The notes beneath the pieces are model-generated. The model did no database searches. It saw only the letters and a list, made by a program, of their open reading frames with translations, and had not been told where the DNA came from. A stretch of 64,000 bases of DNA from Microbulbifer yueqingensis (lineage in GTDB: Bacteria; Pseudomonadota; Gammaproteobacteria; Pseudomonadales; Cellvibrionaceae), in NCBI RefSeq assembly GCF_900100355.1, contig NZ_FNFH01000002.1:372001-436000 (forward strand), given 5' to 3'. Below are positions 1 to 8,204 of the stretch, in pieces. How positions within the stretch are numbered: position 1 is the stretch's first letter; each line of letters starts with the position of its first letter. The translations under genes were made by a program, and so were the position numbers.

Positions 1-3000
1 GGCCGTGGCCGCTGACTGGCCATCGCCAATAGTGGAACCATCATCCGGCACCACCACCCCGGTTTTGGTGAGTTCGGTGATCTGCGGCTGCAACACCTCC
101 ACACTGGCCCCATCGGGCGCCGTCGTAGTGGCAGTCCCATCGGCGAAGGTGTAGCCGAGGGTAGCCTGGTTGTTTAGGATGGTGCTGGTCGGCGTCGGCG
201 CCGGATCCTCGGCGGGACCGTGCTGCACCCGCGCACGATACACAATCACAAACTGGTCATCAGACGGATCGTTGTTCGCAGCGTTGGTGATATCACCGAG
301 GGTCCAGGTCAGGGTTCCTGTCTGGTCGGCCGCCGGCACACTTGATGCCGGAATATCCGCGTGGCTGAACACACCATTGCCAGCATACGGTGCGCTGGTA
401 ACGCCGTTGATGCTGACTACATCGACAAATGCCAGGCCCGGTTCCAGAACATCGGTAACGGTCACATCCCGAGTCAGCCCCTCCGGCAGGGTCAGGGTCA
501 ACTGGTAGGTGATGGTATCGCCGGCGCGGGCATTGGTATTGGCGGTGGTGGCGATACCGCTGTTCCAGGTGTCGTCGATCACGGCCTTGGCAAGGCTGGT
601 GGTGTCGATGCTGGCCAGGGTGCTGGTTGCGGTGATGAAATAATCATTCAGGGCCGCCTCATCCGGGGCACCGCTGCCGGTGCGTTCCTCGATGCTACCC
701 TCATCAAGGGAGGTCCAGTCGGCCTGCACACTGTTTACCAGGTCACTGCCATCGACGCCGCTGACATTCACGCGGTAGACAAGCCTCAGGGTTTCCCCAA
801 CCGGGATATCCAGGGAATCGTCGCCATTGGCACGCCCCCAGGTCAGCAGGCTGCCACTGATTCCCGGCTCCACAAGAGTAGTCGTTCCGCCCAAGGTAAT
901 TTCGGCGGTCCCCGGCTCCAGTGTCAGCCCCGCCGGCAGGGTGTCGGTGATGGATACGTCGTAGGCCGTGGAGCTGCCGGCGTTCGCCAGTTCAACGGTG
1001 TATTCGAGAATATCGCCGCCCTGCGCCGCCGTGGTGCCGCCACGGGTAACATTGGTCACCGTCTTCAGGGCGGTCAGGTCCGGCTCTACAATCGTGATGG
1101 CAGGAGCGCTATCTTCCGTGCCCGCGTCGTCAGTCTGGAGCCCGCCCTGGGTACGGCTGTAGGTGTAACTGGCCGTGTTAACGAAGGGCGCGGTCGTATC
1201 CTGGTTGTCGATCTGGTTTTTCAACCGTACCTTCAGTGTCACCAGCGCCTGCTCGTTGGCAGGAATATCGAGTCCGGTGACAGTCTCTTCCAGTACCAGT
1301 TCGGTGGCAGTACCGGTGTTGGCCAGGTTATAGGTGGTACCGCCGACGAGGGCGCTGGCGCTTACTAACTCGAGATTGGACGGCAGGCTGTCGAGCACAT
1401 GCACATCGTACAGCGGCGCGTCCACCAGGTTGCTCGGCACTGTGATGGTATAGTCGAACACCTCACCGATCGTGACACTGGTGTCCGCCGGGCCGTCTTT
1501 TATCAGGCGCCCGGGCGAAATGATGGTGATATCAGTTGGGTTCGCCGTCTCGCCCTGCGGATCCGCCTGGTTGACCACACCCTCCGCATCATTCGGGTCA
1601 TCACTGACTGCGGTCAGGGTATTCCCGCCCGTATCCTGGTCTGCGGCCTCCAGTTGGGCCTGGTTGCTGACCACCTCGCCGTTCGCCAGCGAGCCGAGTA
1701 CATTTACCTCAAAGACCACCTCGATGGACGAAAGAGCGGTACCGGGGAGAACGTCGAGGTCACCGGTGATGGAGAGCAGACCCGAACCATCGATTGCGCA
1801 CACAGCTCCTGATGGACAGGTTGACTGGTCGACTGTGGCTGAAGCCAGGTCAAAGCTGGCCGGGTCAAGCTGGTCCGTGATCTGTGCGTTGTAAATATCC
1901 TGGTCCAGGTTGAACAACCGCAACCGGTACCGCAGCCGGTCTCCGGGCGCTGCGGTCGTCGTCGGCGATTCACCCGTTGTGACATTGCTGACGGTCTTTT
2001 CGAAGTAGTAGCCGGACAGGGCGGCCTCGATCGTCGCCGCATCCTGTTCGTCATCGATTCCCACGGTGCCATCATCGCGCTGGCCCACGTATCCAACGCG
2101 ATCGGGATTGGCCGTCGAATCGTTATACCAGGCTACCGCCGAGGCAACATTTGTCAGCTGGTCCCCGTTCGCAGGCGGGTCGCCCGCCGGTGAATCCAGC
2201 TGGCTACTGTAGGTGATCACCAGTATCTCGTTCGGCCCCAGGCCGCCCGCCGCATCCAGCAACTCCAGGGTCAGGAGTCCGGACGCCGTGTCGTAACCGA
2301 CCTGGTAGTGCGTATTCTCTGTCAGCGCGACACCGGCCCTGGTTACCGTGATGGGCGCCGTCGTCGGGTCGAATTCGCGCATGCCAACCGGCAACTCGTC
2401 TTCAATCTCTATATTCCAGGCCGGCGCACCGCCGACGTTCTGCACGCTCAGGGTGTATTCCGGCGTATCGGCAAAGTTGACCGCCGTGGCACTGGTCTGT
2501 TTGTTCATGACCAGGTCGGGGCTGGAGATGCTCAGCAACTGGGCGATACCGTTTTCACCCGGCAGCGGGTCGTAACGAGTGCCATCGATAACCCTGGCGA
2601 ACTCCCATTCGGCGACGTTGGTGAACAACTTGCCTATCGTATTGAGCCCGGATTCTTCCAGCACAACCTCAATTTCGAAGTGCACCTGGGCACCGGCGGG
2701 CAGCGTGGAGGGATTGCGGATCTCGAAGGTAAGTATTCCGGGGTCATTAAAGTTGCCACTGTTGCTGACGGAGTAGTCGCCCGGCGACATCTCTGTCGTG
2801 GTACCGGTGGTATCTTCGTAATAGGCCCTGATATCCAGCAGGCTCAGGTCCACGCCCAGGGTGCCGCTGGACAGGTCATCCCAGATCCTGATGGAATCGA
2901 TGTCGTTGAGTGAGCCGGCGGTCTGCAGGACTGTGCCATTGACGGGGTCGTACAGTACGGGCACATCCAGGGTGTAGACAAACGGCACCCCGATCGTGAC

Positions 3001-3558
3001 CGAGGAAATGGGGTTGCCGTCCAGGTCCTCGGCCTGCTTCTCGATCTTCTCGACCGGGATCACGAGGTTCTGGCAGCCCTCGCGAACGGAACTGAAGTCC
3101 GAGCCGTTCACTGCCCATACGGAAACGCTGCCCTCGACGTTGGCGCAGGCGAAGTTACCCCCGTAGCAGACACTATCGAAAACAATGAGGGTGCCGTCGG
3201 GGGCGCCGGCAAAGTTCAGGGTTGAATTCAGCGGGATATCGCAGCTGAAGTTCTTGATCGTGCACGACCGGTCGATGGAAAGCTGGTCGTCGGGCGCCAT
3301 GGTGCGGCTGGTGCCGTCGGTGGTGGTCGCAAATGGCCCGTCAATCACACAGCCGTCGGGCGTACCCGGGCTGCCGGGCACAGTCTCGAAGTCAGAGACC
3401 TTGAATGAATCGGCCAGGACCACCTGGCTGAATGGCAGCGACAGCATGAAGCCGAAAAGTAGCGGCGTAGCAAACCTGGATATTGACGAACGAACGCCGC
3501 CAACAAAGCCAGCAAGCCCTTTTTTCAGAGATTTCAGTCCAATTACTTCTGACATCAT
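1..3558 (-). CDS. Giant exported DUF11-repeat surface protein (partial, C-terminus beyond the left edge)
   Basis: The minus-strand frame is open from an ATG-ATG pair at 3558/3555 to base 1, 1186 codons with no stop. The N-terminus has a long basic region, then a hydrophobic stretch (about residues 30-48, ending VVLADS) that looks like a signal peptide. After a Cys-containing N-terminal domain come at least six tandem modules of roughly 120-160 residues. Each has a 'K-x-V/T ... G-D-x-x-Y-x-L/V ... V-x-D-x-L-P-x-G' pattern, typical of DUF11 / isopeptide-forming surface repeats. The composition is Asp/Thr/Ala rich. Such proteins are usually extracellular adhesins or stalk proteins; the role here is inferred. 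It lies 3' of the AgmX/TolQR/TPR cluster, same strand, separated by about 300 bases with a stem-loop. It may be a client of that envelope machine. The anchor or secretion signal cannot be seen. Confidence 0.85.
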   Translation of the reverse strand, partial: MMSEVIGLKSLKKGLAGFVGGVRSSISRFATPLLFGFMLSLPFSQVVLADSFKVSDFETVPGSPGTPDGCVIDGPFATTTDGTSRTMAPDDQLSIDRSCTIKNFSCDIPLNSTLNFAGAPDGTLIVFDSVCYGGNFACANVEGSVSVWAVNGSDFSSVREGCQNLVIPVEKIEKQAEDLDGNPISSVTIGVPFVYTLDVPVLYDPVNGTVLQTAGSLNDIDSIRIWDDLSSGTLGVDLSLLDIRAYYEDTTGTTTEMSPGDYSVSNSGNFNDPGILTFEIRNPSTLPAGAQVHFEIEVVLEESGLNTIGKLFTNVAEWEFARVIDGTRYDPLPGENGIAQLLSISSPDLVMNKQTSATAVNFADTPEYTLSVQNVGGAPAWNIEIEDELPVGMREFDPTTAPITVTRAGVALTENTHYQVGYDTASGLLTLELLDAAGGLGPNEILVITYSSQLDSPAGDPPANGDQLTNVASAVAWYNDSTANPDRVGYVGQRDDGTVGIDDEQDAATIEAALSGYYFEKTVSNVTTGESPTTTAAPGDRLRYRLRLFNLDQDIYNAQITDQLDPASFDLASATVDQSTCPSGAVCAIDGSGLLSITGDLDVLPGTALSSIEVVFEVNVLGSLANGEVVSNQAQLEAADQDTGGNTLTAVSDDPNDAEGVVNQADPQGETANPTDITIISPGRLIKDGPADTSVTIGEVFDYTITVPSNLVDAPLYDVHVLDSLPSNLELVSASALVGGTTYNLANTGTATELVLEETVTGLDIPANEQALVTLKVRLKNQIDNQDTTAPFVNTASYTYSRTQGGLQTDDAGTEDSAPAITIVEPDLTALKTVTNVTRGGTTAAQGGDILEYTVELANAGSSTAYDVSITDTLPAGLTLEPGTAEITLGGTTTLVEPGISGSLLTWGRANGDDSLDIPVGETLRLVYRVNVSGVDGSDLVNSVQADWTSLDEGSIEERTGSGAPDEAALNDYFITATSTLASIDTTSLAKAVIDDTWNSGIATTANTNARAGDTITYQLTLTLPEGLTRDVTVTDVLEPGLAFVDVVSINGVTSAPYAGNGVFSHADIPASSVPAADQTGTLTWTLGDITNAANNDPSDDQFVIVYRARVQHGPAEDPAPTPTSTILNNQATLGYTFADGTATTTAPDGASVEVLQPQITELTKTGVVVPDDGSTIGDGQSAATA

Positions 3559-3808
3559 CGTCACTTTCAGCCGCCACCAGGGTGATCATTTTCTGCCCAA
3601 CGGTTGTGGGCACGGATTACGGGCGGACACTGCCCGGTGAGCGGACTTTATCCAGCGGCGCCGGGAGAGGCCGTGAAGCAGGTCTAAATTACTTTCTTCG
3701 GAGGGAGTTTTTTCGAGGTTTGCCAAGTAGTTCTCAGGCAAACTTGAGGCACATTCTTAAGAGAGCGGAGGCCGCCCGGAATCGAGAGGGCACCTCGGCA
3801 GAAGCCCT

Positions 3809-3838
3809 CACCCCTCCCCCGCAAGCGGGAGAGGGGTG
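3809..3838. repeat. Intergenic stem-loop between the transducer gene and the giant surface-protein gene
   Basis: Two 14-base arms around an AA loop with a single mismatch (cacccctcccccgc / gcgggagaggggtg). There is no T-tract on either side, so it may be a processed or attenuating hairpin or a dispersed repeat rather than an intrinsic terminator. The remainder of 3559-3855 shows no coding sequence I can support; it must hold the start signals of the giant gene. Confidence 0.5.
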
Positions 3839-3855
3839 GAGCCGCGATCGACTGC

Positions 3856-5229
3856 CTAGCCGGCCGGCAGGAAGTCGATTGGGTAGAGGATGGTGATGGT
3901 CGGCACCCCGGCCTTGGGCCCGAAGTTGAACCGTTTCACCCGCGCCGTGATCTTGCTGTTGAGTGTCGGGGAATCCATATCGCTGGACTCGACACTCACC
4001 GCCGACACGGAGCCATCCGGCTCGATGGTGATCTTCAGCACCATCTTGCCCTGCAGCGCCGGATTCATGCGCAGCTCGCGGTTGTAGATCCGGTACAGGG
4101 ACGCCTTGTAGCGGTCGAAGACGATCTGGATCTCTTCGTCCGTCCGGGAGGGTCCGGCACCATCACTGAGCGGTCGCTCCTCGCCGGCGAAGTCACCCTC
4201 GCTGCCAATGGAGCTCTCAACCCTCGAGAACGCCACGCCTTCCATCGAGGAACCGGTTCCGCCGACGTTGCGACTGATGTTGGCACTGGCAATGCCGCCA
4301 CTGTCGCTCTTCGCCGCAGCGGTGATCAGGGAACGCTGGCTGGCGTTTTCCTTCTTGCCCGCGGTGCTGAGCTGGGTACGCTCGCCCAGGCGGTTGTCGA
4401 GATCGTCCTCGATCAGGTCCTGGAAGTTGTCCTTGAAGGCCAGCACCCCGGAACGCTCGGCCTTCTTGCGGGCCTGCTTCTTCTCGATCTTGGACGGCTT
4501 GGGCTCCTCCTTGGCCACCTTCTCCTTCTTGGGCTCCGGCTTCTTCTCGTCCTTCTTCTTGGGCTGCTCCGGCTCGGGCGGAGGCTTGGGCTTCTTCTTC
4601 TTCTCGATCACGAGCTTCGCCAGGCGCTCGGGGATCTCGACCACCTCGTCTTCCGGCTCCGGTACAGTCCACATGGGTATCGTATAGCCCAGGAAGAGGG
4701 CCAGCAGCAGGGAGATCAGCACGCAACGGCGGAAGCGCTGGTCGTCCTCGCTCTGCTTGTGCCAGGGCATCACCGGTACGCGGCTGTCAGACAGCTCCAG
4801 CTCGCGGGTCACCTCGAACTCGAACCTGGCCTCCTCTTCAGCCCGGCGGAGCTGTTCGGCCCGCTCATCGAGGTAGAGGATCTCTTCCTCACAGTCCTCT
4901 ATCTCTTCCTGGACCCGCCGCCGACGCTCTTCCAGCATCTCGACATTGGTGTGGTATACATTGACCTTGCGCTGGGCGCGCTCCAGGACTGTCCGCGAGG
5001 CGATCTCACTGTAGTCGTCGGCCCAGAACATGTCGCCGCGGCCCATCTCTTCGAGCCTGGCGAGCTTTTCGGAGATCTCGGCCAGCAGCTGGTGCTCTTC
5101 GGCATCGCGGGCCAGGTCCGCGAGCTTGCCCTCGATCTGGGCCTGCTCGCCTTCCAGTCCACGAATCCTGCGGCGCACCTCTTCCAGTTCGCCGCTGACC
5201 GCCTGCTGTTGTTGGTCTAAATTACTCAC
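3856..5229 (-). CDS. AgmX/PglI-type energy transducer with TonB-like C-terminal domain
   Basis: 457 residues from a GTG start with a GGAAG ribosome site. Residues 1-150 are a charged coiled coil (MSNLDQQQQ onward), probably cytoplasmic. One membrane helix follows at about 168-188 (CVLISLLLALFLGYTIP). Next is a Pro/Lys/Glu-rich spacer (about 190-270) typical of TonB-like periplasm-spanning proteins. The last 100 residues form the AgmX/PglI C-terminal domain (DEEIQIVFDRYKASLYRIYN; GKMVLKITIEPDGSV). By family analogy it would carry force or conformational energy from the TolQR-like channel to outer-envelope partners. It starts 9 bases after the second exbD stop, so it is the last gene of the motor operon. 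Family assignment is firm; the partner and process are unknown. Confidence 0.85.
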   Translation of the reverse strand: MSNLDQQQQAVSGELEEVRRRIRGLEGEQAQIEGKLADLARDAEEHQLLAEISEKLARLEEMGRGDMFWADDYSEIASRTVLERAQRKVNVYHTNVEMLEERRRRVQEEIEDCEEEILYLDERAEQLRRAEEEARFEFEVTRELELSDSRVPVMPWHKQSEDDQRFRRCVLISLLLALFLGYTIPMWTVPEPEDEVVEIPERLAKLVIEKKKKPKPPPEPEQPKKKDEKKPEPKKEKVAKEEPKPSKIEKKQARKKAERSGVLAFKDNFQDLIEDDLDNRLGERTQLSTAGKKENASQRSLITAAAKSDSGGIASANISRNVGGTGSSMEGVAFSRVESSIGSEGDFAGEERPLSDGAGPSRTDEEIQIVFDRYKASLYRIYNRELRMNPALQGKMVLKITIEPDGSVSAVSVESSDMDSPTLNSKITARVKRFNFGPKAGVPTITILYPIDFLPAG

Positions 5230-5238
5230 GAACTTCCA

Positions 5239-5787
5239 TTAACCCTGAGATGCTTTCTGAATTACTGCCAGAGAGATCCGCGTGTAGCCGGCCTCGGTAC
5301 AGCTCGACATCACCTTCTTCAGCAGGCTGAAGGGGATGGTCCTGTCCGCGAGGATGTTTACTTCCGGGGGCTCCGGGGGCAGCTCCTCTGCGGACCCATC
5401 GGCTGCTGCAGCGGCCTCTTCCGCGGCCTCGGCCTCAGCAACCTTGATGGCCTTACCCATTTCCGCAACCATCGCCTCCTTGATGGGCTCGGCAACAGTT
5501 TCCTCTGTCCCTATCAGTTCCTCGGTGCTCATCACCGGCCTGGACTCGACCAGCACTTCCTTATCAGTGACCATCAGGGTCACAGTCTCGCGCGGCTTCG
5601 ATTCCACCACCGAGTCCGGCAGGGTGATCACCTTTGGCGGGTCCAGGGCCTCGTTGCTGGATGTGTTGGTGAGCAGAAAGAACACCAGGATCGTAAACAC
5701 ATCCATCAATGAGGTCAGGTTCATGCCCGGAGCCTTGCGTCGACGACTCCGGGACATGCGTTTCATGCGTCGGCTTTCATGTCTCAC
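5239..5787 (-). CDS. ExbD/TolR-family biopolymer transport protein (intact proton-site Asp)
   Basis: 182 residues with a very basic N-terminus (SRSRRRKAPG) and a single membrane helix containing LTSLMDVFTILVFFLLT. Asp29 occupies the position of the proton-carrying Asp of ExbD/TolR. The periplasmic part includes an Ala/Glu-rich insert and a C-terminal ExbD-like fold ending RISLAVIQKASQG. The start overlaps the upstream exbD-like stop by four bases (ATGA), so translation is probably coupled. With the TolQ-like protein it should form a proton-motive-force-driven stator complex in the inner membrane. It differs from classical TolR by the long acidic insert. Confidence 0.88.
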   Translation of the reverse strand: MRHESRRMKRMSRSRRRKAPGMNLTSLMDVFTILVFFLLTNTSSNEALDPPKVITLPDSVVESKPRETVTLMVTDKEVLVESRPVMSTEELIGTEETVAEPIKEAMVAEMGKAIKVAEAEAAEEAAAAADGSAEELPPEPPEVNILADRTIPFSLLKKVMSSCTEAGYTRISLAVIQKASQG

Positions 5788-6380
5788 GGCGCATCTCCTA
5801 TCGATATATCCGGAAACAGCTCAACTCGCTCGACTGACTCCGGATCATCGGGGTCGCTGCCCTCGCGGCGGACCTCGGCGCCCCGGACGGTGTCCATGAT
5901 GCCGACCAGGTGCTCGTAGGCAACGTCGGGCTCCATCAGGATGATCGAGTCGGTCTTGTCCGGATAATTCGCCTTGACCTTGAGTAGGAATTCACTGAGC
6001 TTCTTCAGGTCGTAGATCTCCCTGGTCGGAACCAGGCCGGCGTCCGCAGTTGCCTCGCCCTCTGGTGGCACAGCGTCGGCCGCCGGCTCAGCATCCGGGT
6101 TATCCGCTTCAGTCTGGTTCAGGTTCGGGAACCGCGCGATGACCTGCTCGCCGTCACTGATTTCAAGTTTGTCACTACGTACCACGACCTCTACCGTGAT
6201 CGCCGGGTCGTCCGGTGCGCCGCCGCCTGCTCCGGTCGGCATGTTCAGCTCCAGGATGGTGACCCGCGAGAAAACCGCCGACACCAGCAGGAACGGCACC
6301 AGCACCACCATCAGGTTCAGGAAGGCGGTGATGTCCAGTTCCGGAGCTTCGTTACTTCTCCCGTGGCGCCTGCTTCTCAT
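5784..6380 (-). CDS. ExbD/TolR-family protein with Asn at the usual proton-site Asp
   Basis: 198 residues. The N-terminus is basic and the transmembrane segment reads ITAFLNLMVVLVPFLLVS. Aligned by eye to the ExbD consensus VTPLIDVML, the catalytic Asp is replaced by Asn22 (codon AAC seen on the minus strand). The nearest acidic residue, Asp16, lies outside the core. The periplasmic region has a Pro/Ala/Glu linker (about residues 95-120) and an ExbD-like C-terminal domain (SIILMEPDVAYEHLVGIMDT). The gene starts within the tolQ stop (TAATG). It probably pairs with the Asp-bearing ExbD encoded next, giving a heteromeric unit with only one protonatable subunit. The substitution is observed; its effect is inferred. 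Confidence 0.88.
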   Translation of the reverse strand: MRSRRHGRSNEAPELDITAFLNLMVVLVPFLLVSAVFSRVTILELNMPTGAGGGAPDDPAITVEVVVRSDKLEISDGEQVIARFPNLNQTEADNPDAEPAADAVPPEGEATADAGLVPTREIYDLKKLSEFLLKVKANYPDKTDSIILMEPDVAYEHLVGIMDTVRGAEVRREGSDPDDPESVERVELFPDISIGDAP

Positions 6381-7150
6381 TACGCTTTTTCCACTTCCGC
6401 TTCTTCTTGCCCGGCTTGCTCCTGGGATTCAGGCTCATCGTCGTCGCCGGCCTCAGCCCCCTCGGCAGCTGCCTCGACTGCAGCCGGCTGCTCGTCTGGC
6501 TTGGTGTCGCCGCGGCGGCGGGTGGAAATCGAAATAATGTTCAGGGCCTTTACGGAAACCATCTCAAGGCTGTCGACGATTTCACCGGTCAGGGAGTTGA
6601 GCAGTGCGTGGACGATCAGCAGGGTGATACCAACCATCAGGCCGAATGCGGTGGTGTTCATCGCCACGGAAATACTGGCGGACAGCAGGTCAGCCTTTTC
6701 GGCGGGGTTGGCATTGGCCACCGCGGTAAAGGCCTCGATCAGGCCCATGATGGTACCCAGCAGACCCAGGAGGGTTGCGATATTTGAAAAGAGGGCCACA
6801 TAGGGTGTGCGCTTTTCGAGCTGTGGAATGATCTCCATCATGCTCTCTTCCATCGCGATCTCAATGTCCTCACGGCGGCGTACCGCGCCCTGGCGTGCAA
6901 GTCCCATGGAGAGGAGTTTGCTGACGCCAGAGTTGTCCTGCTTGACCATCTCACGGGCGCGATCGAAGTCTCCAGCAGTAAGCACCGGCTGCAGCTTGTC
7001 CCACATGGCCCGGTTGGTGTGACGCTCGTAGACAAGACGGATATAGCGCTCAACGGCCACCGCGGCCCCCAGCGCGAACACTACGAGAATGGGGTACATG
7101 AATGCACCACCAGTCTGGAAGAACGCGATTACGCTGTTGAAAAAGTCCAT
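6380..7150 (-). CDS. MotA/TolQ/ExbB-family proton channel protein
   Basis: About 256 residues. The ATG at 7150 follows GAGGGTTAGT; a GTG lies one codon upstream. Three membrane helices are visible: about 15-35 (GGAFMYPILVVFALGAAVAV), about 120-140 (ALFSNIATLLGLLGTIMGLI) and about 165-185 (FGLMVGITLLIVHALL). The GLLGTIMG signature and the Thr/Ala-rich third helix are hallmarks of the ExbB/TolQ family. A long acidic C-terminal tail (after residue 215) is not typical of TolQ and may dock the coiled-coil transducer. It sits first in the motor module, followed by two ExbD subunits and the AgmX-like protein. Confidence 0.92.
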   Translation of the reverse strand: MDFFNSVIAFFQTGGAFMYPILVVFALGAAVAVERYIRLVYERHTNRAMWDKLQPVLTAGDFDRAREMVKQDNSGVSKLLSMGLARQGAVRRREDIEIAMEESMMEIIPQLEKRTPYVALFSNIATLLGLLGTIMGLIEAFTAVANANPAEKADLLSASISVAMNTTAFGLMVGITLLIVHALLNSLTGEIVDSLEMVSVKALNIISISTRRRGDTKPDEQPAAVEAAAEGAEAGDDDEPESQEQAGQEEAEVEKA

Positions 7151-7237
7151 CACTAACCCTCTTGAAAAATACTGCAGTAAGCTTCGATATCTATTGGATG
7201 AGAACCCGGCAGGCGCTCCCTGCCTTCCGGGAGGTTT

Positions 7238-7552
7238 TTATTCTTCGGAAAGACTCAGTTCGTAGAACTCGAGTTCGCGGGTAAACACGTCCTTGTCGAG
7301 CGGCTTGAGGCTGTCATCCATGAGGCTGGACACCAGGTCCGTCTCCACCCCGACCTCGGAACTCTTCCAAGGCACGATATAAAGTGATTTTGGTGCTTCC
7401 TTATTGCCGATAATGGAAATACCGGAAAGCTCCTTGATCTCTTTATCGACCTTTTTGGCCGCGCCCTCTTCCTGCGCCTGCACCGCCACGGAGAATGAAA
7501 CGAGCAGTGCCAGGAATGCACCGGTGTGCAGGGAATTAAATTTTGCCTTCAC
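7238..7552 (-). CDS. Small exported protein of the motor cluster, function unknown
   Basis: 104 residues from a GTG start overlapping the upstream TPR lipoprotein stop (GTGA). A clear signal peptide (MKAKFNSLHTGAFLALLVSF ... VQAQ) is followed by about 80 residues of charged, mostly hydrophilic sequence containing SGISIIGNKEAPKSLYIVPW. I do not recognise a named domain. Its position between the TPR proteins and the TolQ-like channel, with tight translational coupling, indicates a periplasmic component of the same machine. Confidence 0.75.
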   Translation of the reverse strand: MKAKFNSLHTGAFLALLVSFSVAVQAQEEGAAKKVDKEIKELSGISIIGNKEAPKSLYIVPWKSSEVGVETDLVSSLMDDSLKPLDKDVFTRELEFYELSLSEE

Positions 7553-8145
7553 CTTCCAGCCCTCCGCTTGAGATCGGCAACCCAGATGGTTACTTCTTTG
7601 TCCTCAGGGTTTAACGCCAGGTACTGGTTGAATTGTGCCAGAGCACACTGGGGATCTTGCAGATAGAGATCACACAAAATGCCAAAATTTTTTATTAGCG
7701 GACTGTATTCCGGATTGGTCGCAATGGCGTCGGTATATATTTTGCGAGCTTCCTCGAACCGGCCCTGCTTCCGGTACAGTACGGCCAGCTCGTTATTGGC
7801 CACCGGGTGTCCCGGGTCGATTTCCAGCGCCTGCAAAAAAGACTCTTCGGCGTGCTTCTGGTCACCACTTTTGTAATAGGCGATACCAAGGTTGACGTAC
7901 GGGGCCGGCAATCGCTGTTCACGCTCAAGCACGTCGTGCAGCAGGGCTATAGCCTCCGCATACTGCTCGGCGTGAAGCAGCTGTACCGCTTCCTCGAAAT
8001 CCCGGCTGACACCGCCGGAGACCCGGACATTACTGTAATCGGTCACCTTCTCCTGACGGGCAGGACCGGACGCACAGGCGGCCAGCAACATGGCCAGGCC
8101 GAATACGACCGCCCTGCAGGAGAGGCGCTTAGAGAGATTCCACAT
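7549..8145 (-). CDS. TPR-repeat lipoprotein of the motor cluster
   Basis: 198 residues from ATG 8145 (AAAGG upstream); a TTG at 8208 would overlap the previous gene in the same frame. A lipoprotein signal ends in LLAACAS, so the mature protein starts at the lipobox Cys. TPR units follow (EEAVQLLHAEQYAEAIALLH; PAPYVNLGIAYYKSGDQKHA; HPVANNELAVLYRKQGRFEE). These repeats usually build protein-protein scaffolds; this one is probably anchored in the outer membrane facing the periplasm. The stop overlaps the start of the small exported protein. The Myxococcus gliding cluster also pairs TPR proteins with TolQR-like genes. Confidence 0.85.
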   Translation of the reverse strand: MWNLSKRLSCRAVVFGLAMLLAACASGPARQEKVTDYSNVRVSGGVSRDFEEAVQLLHAEQYAEAIALLHDVLEREQRLPAPYVNLGIAYYKSGDQKHAEESFLQALEIDPGHPVANNELAVLYRKQGRFEEARKIYTDAIATNPEYSPLIKNFGILCDLYLQDPQCALAQFNQYLALNPEDKEVTIWVADLKRRAGR

Positions 8146-8204
8146 GCTTATAAACCTTTCGCTTGCTGGATCAGACCCTGCCCGAATTGCCGCTGGCGCC
8201 AGTC

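Noticed and set aside
361-1368. Long plus-strand open frame (335 codons) opposite the DUF11-repeat gene
   Set aside because: It is the antisense of a repetitive GC-rich coding sequence with clear signal peptide and DUF11 modules on the minus strand; the plus-strand product has no domain or ribosome site.
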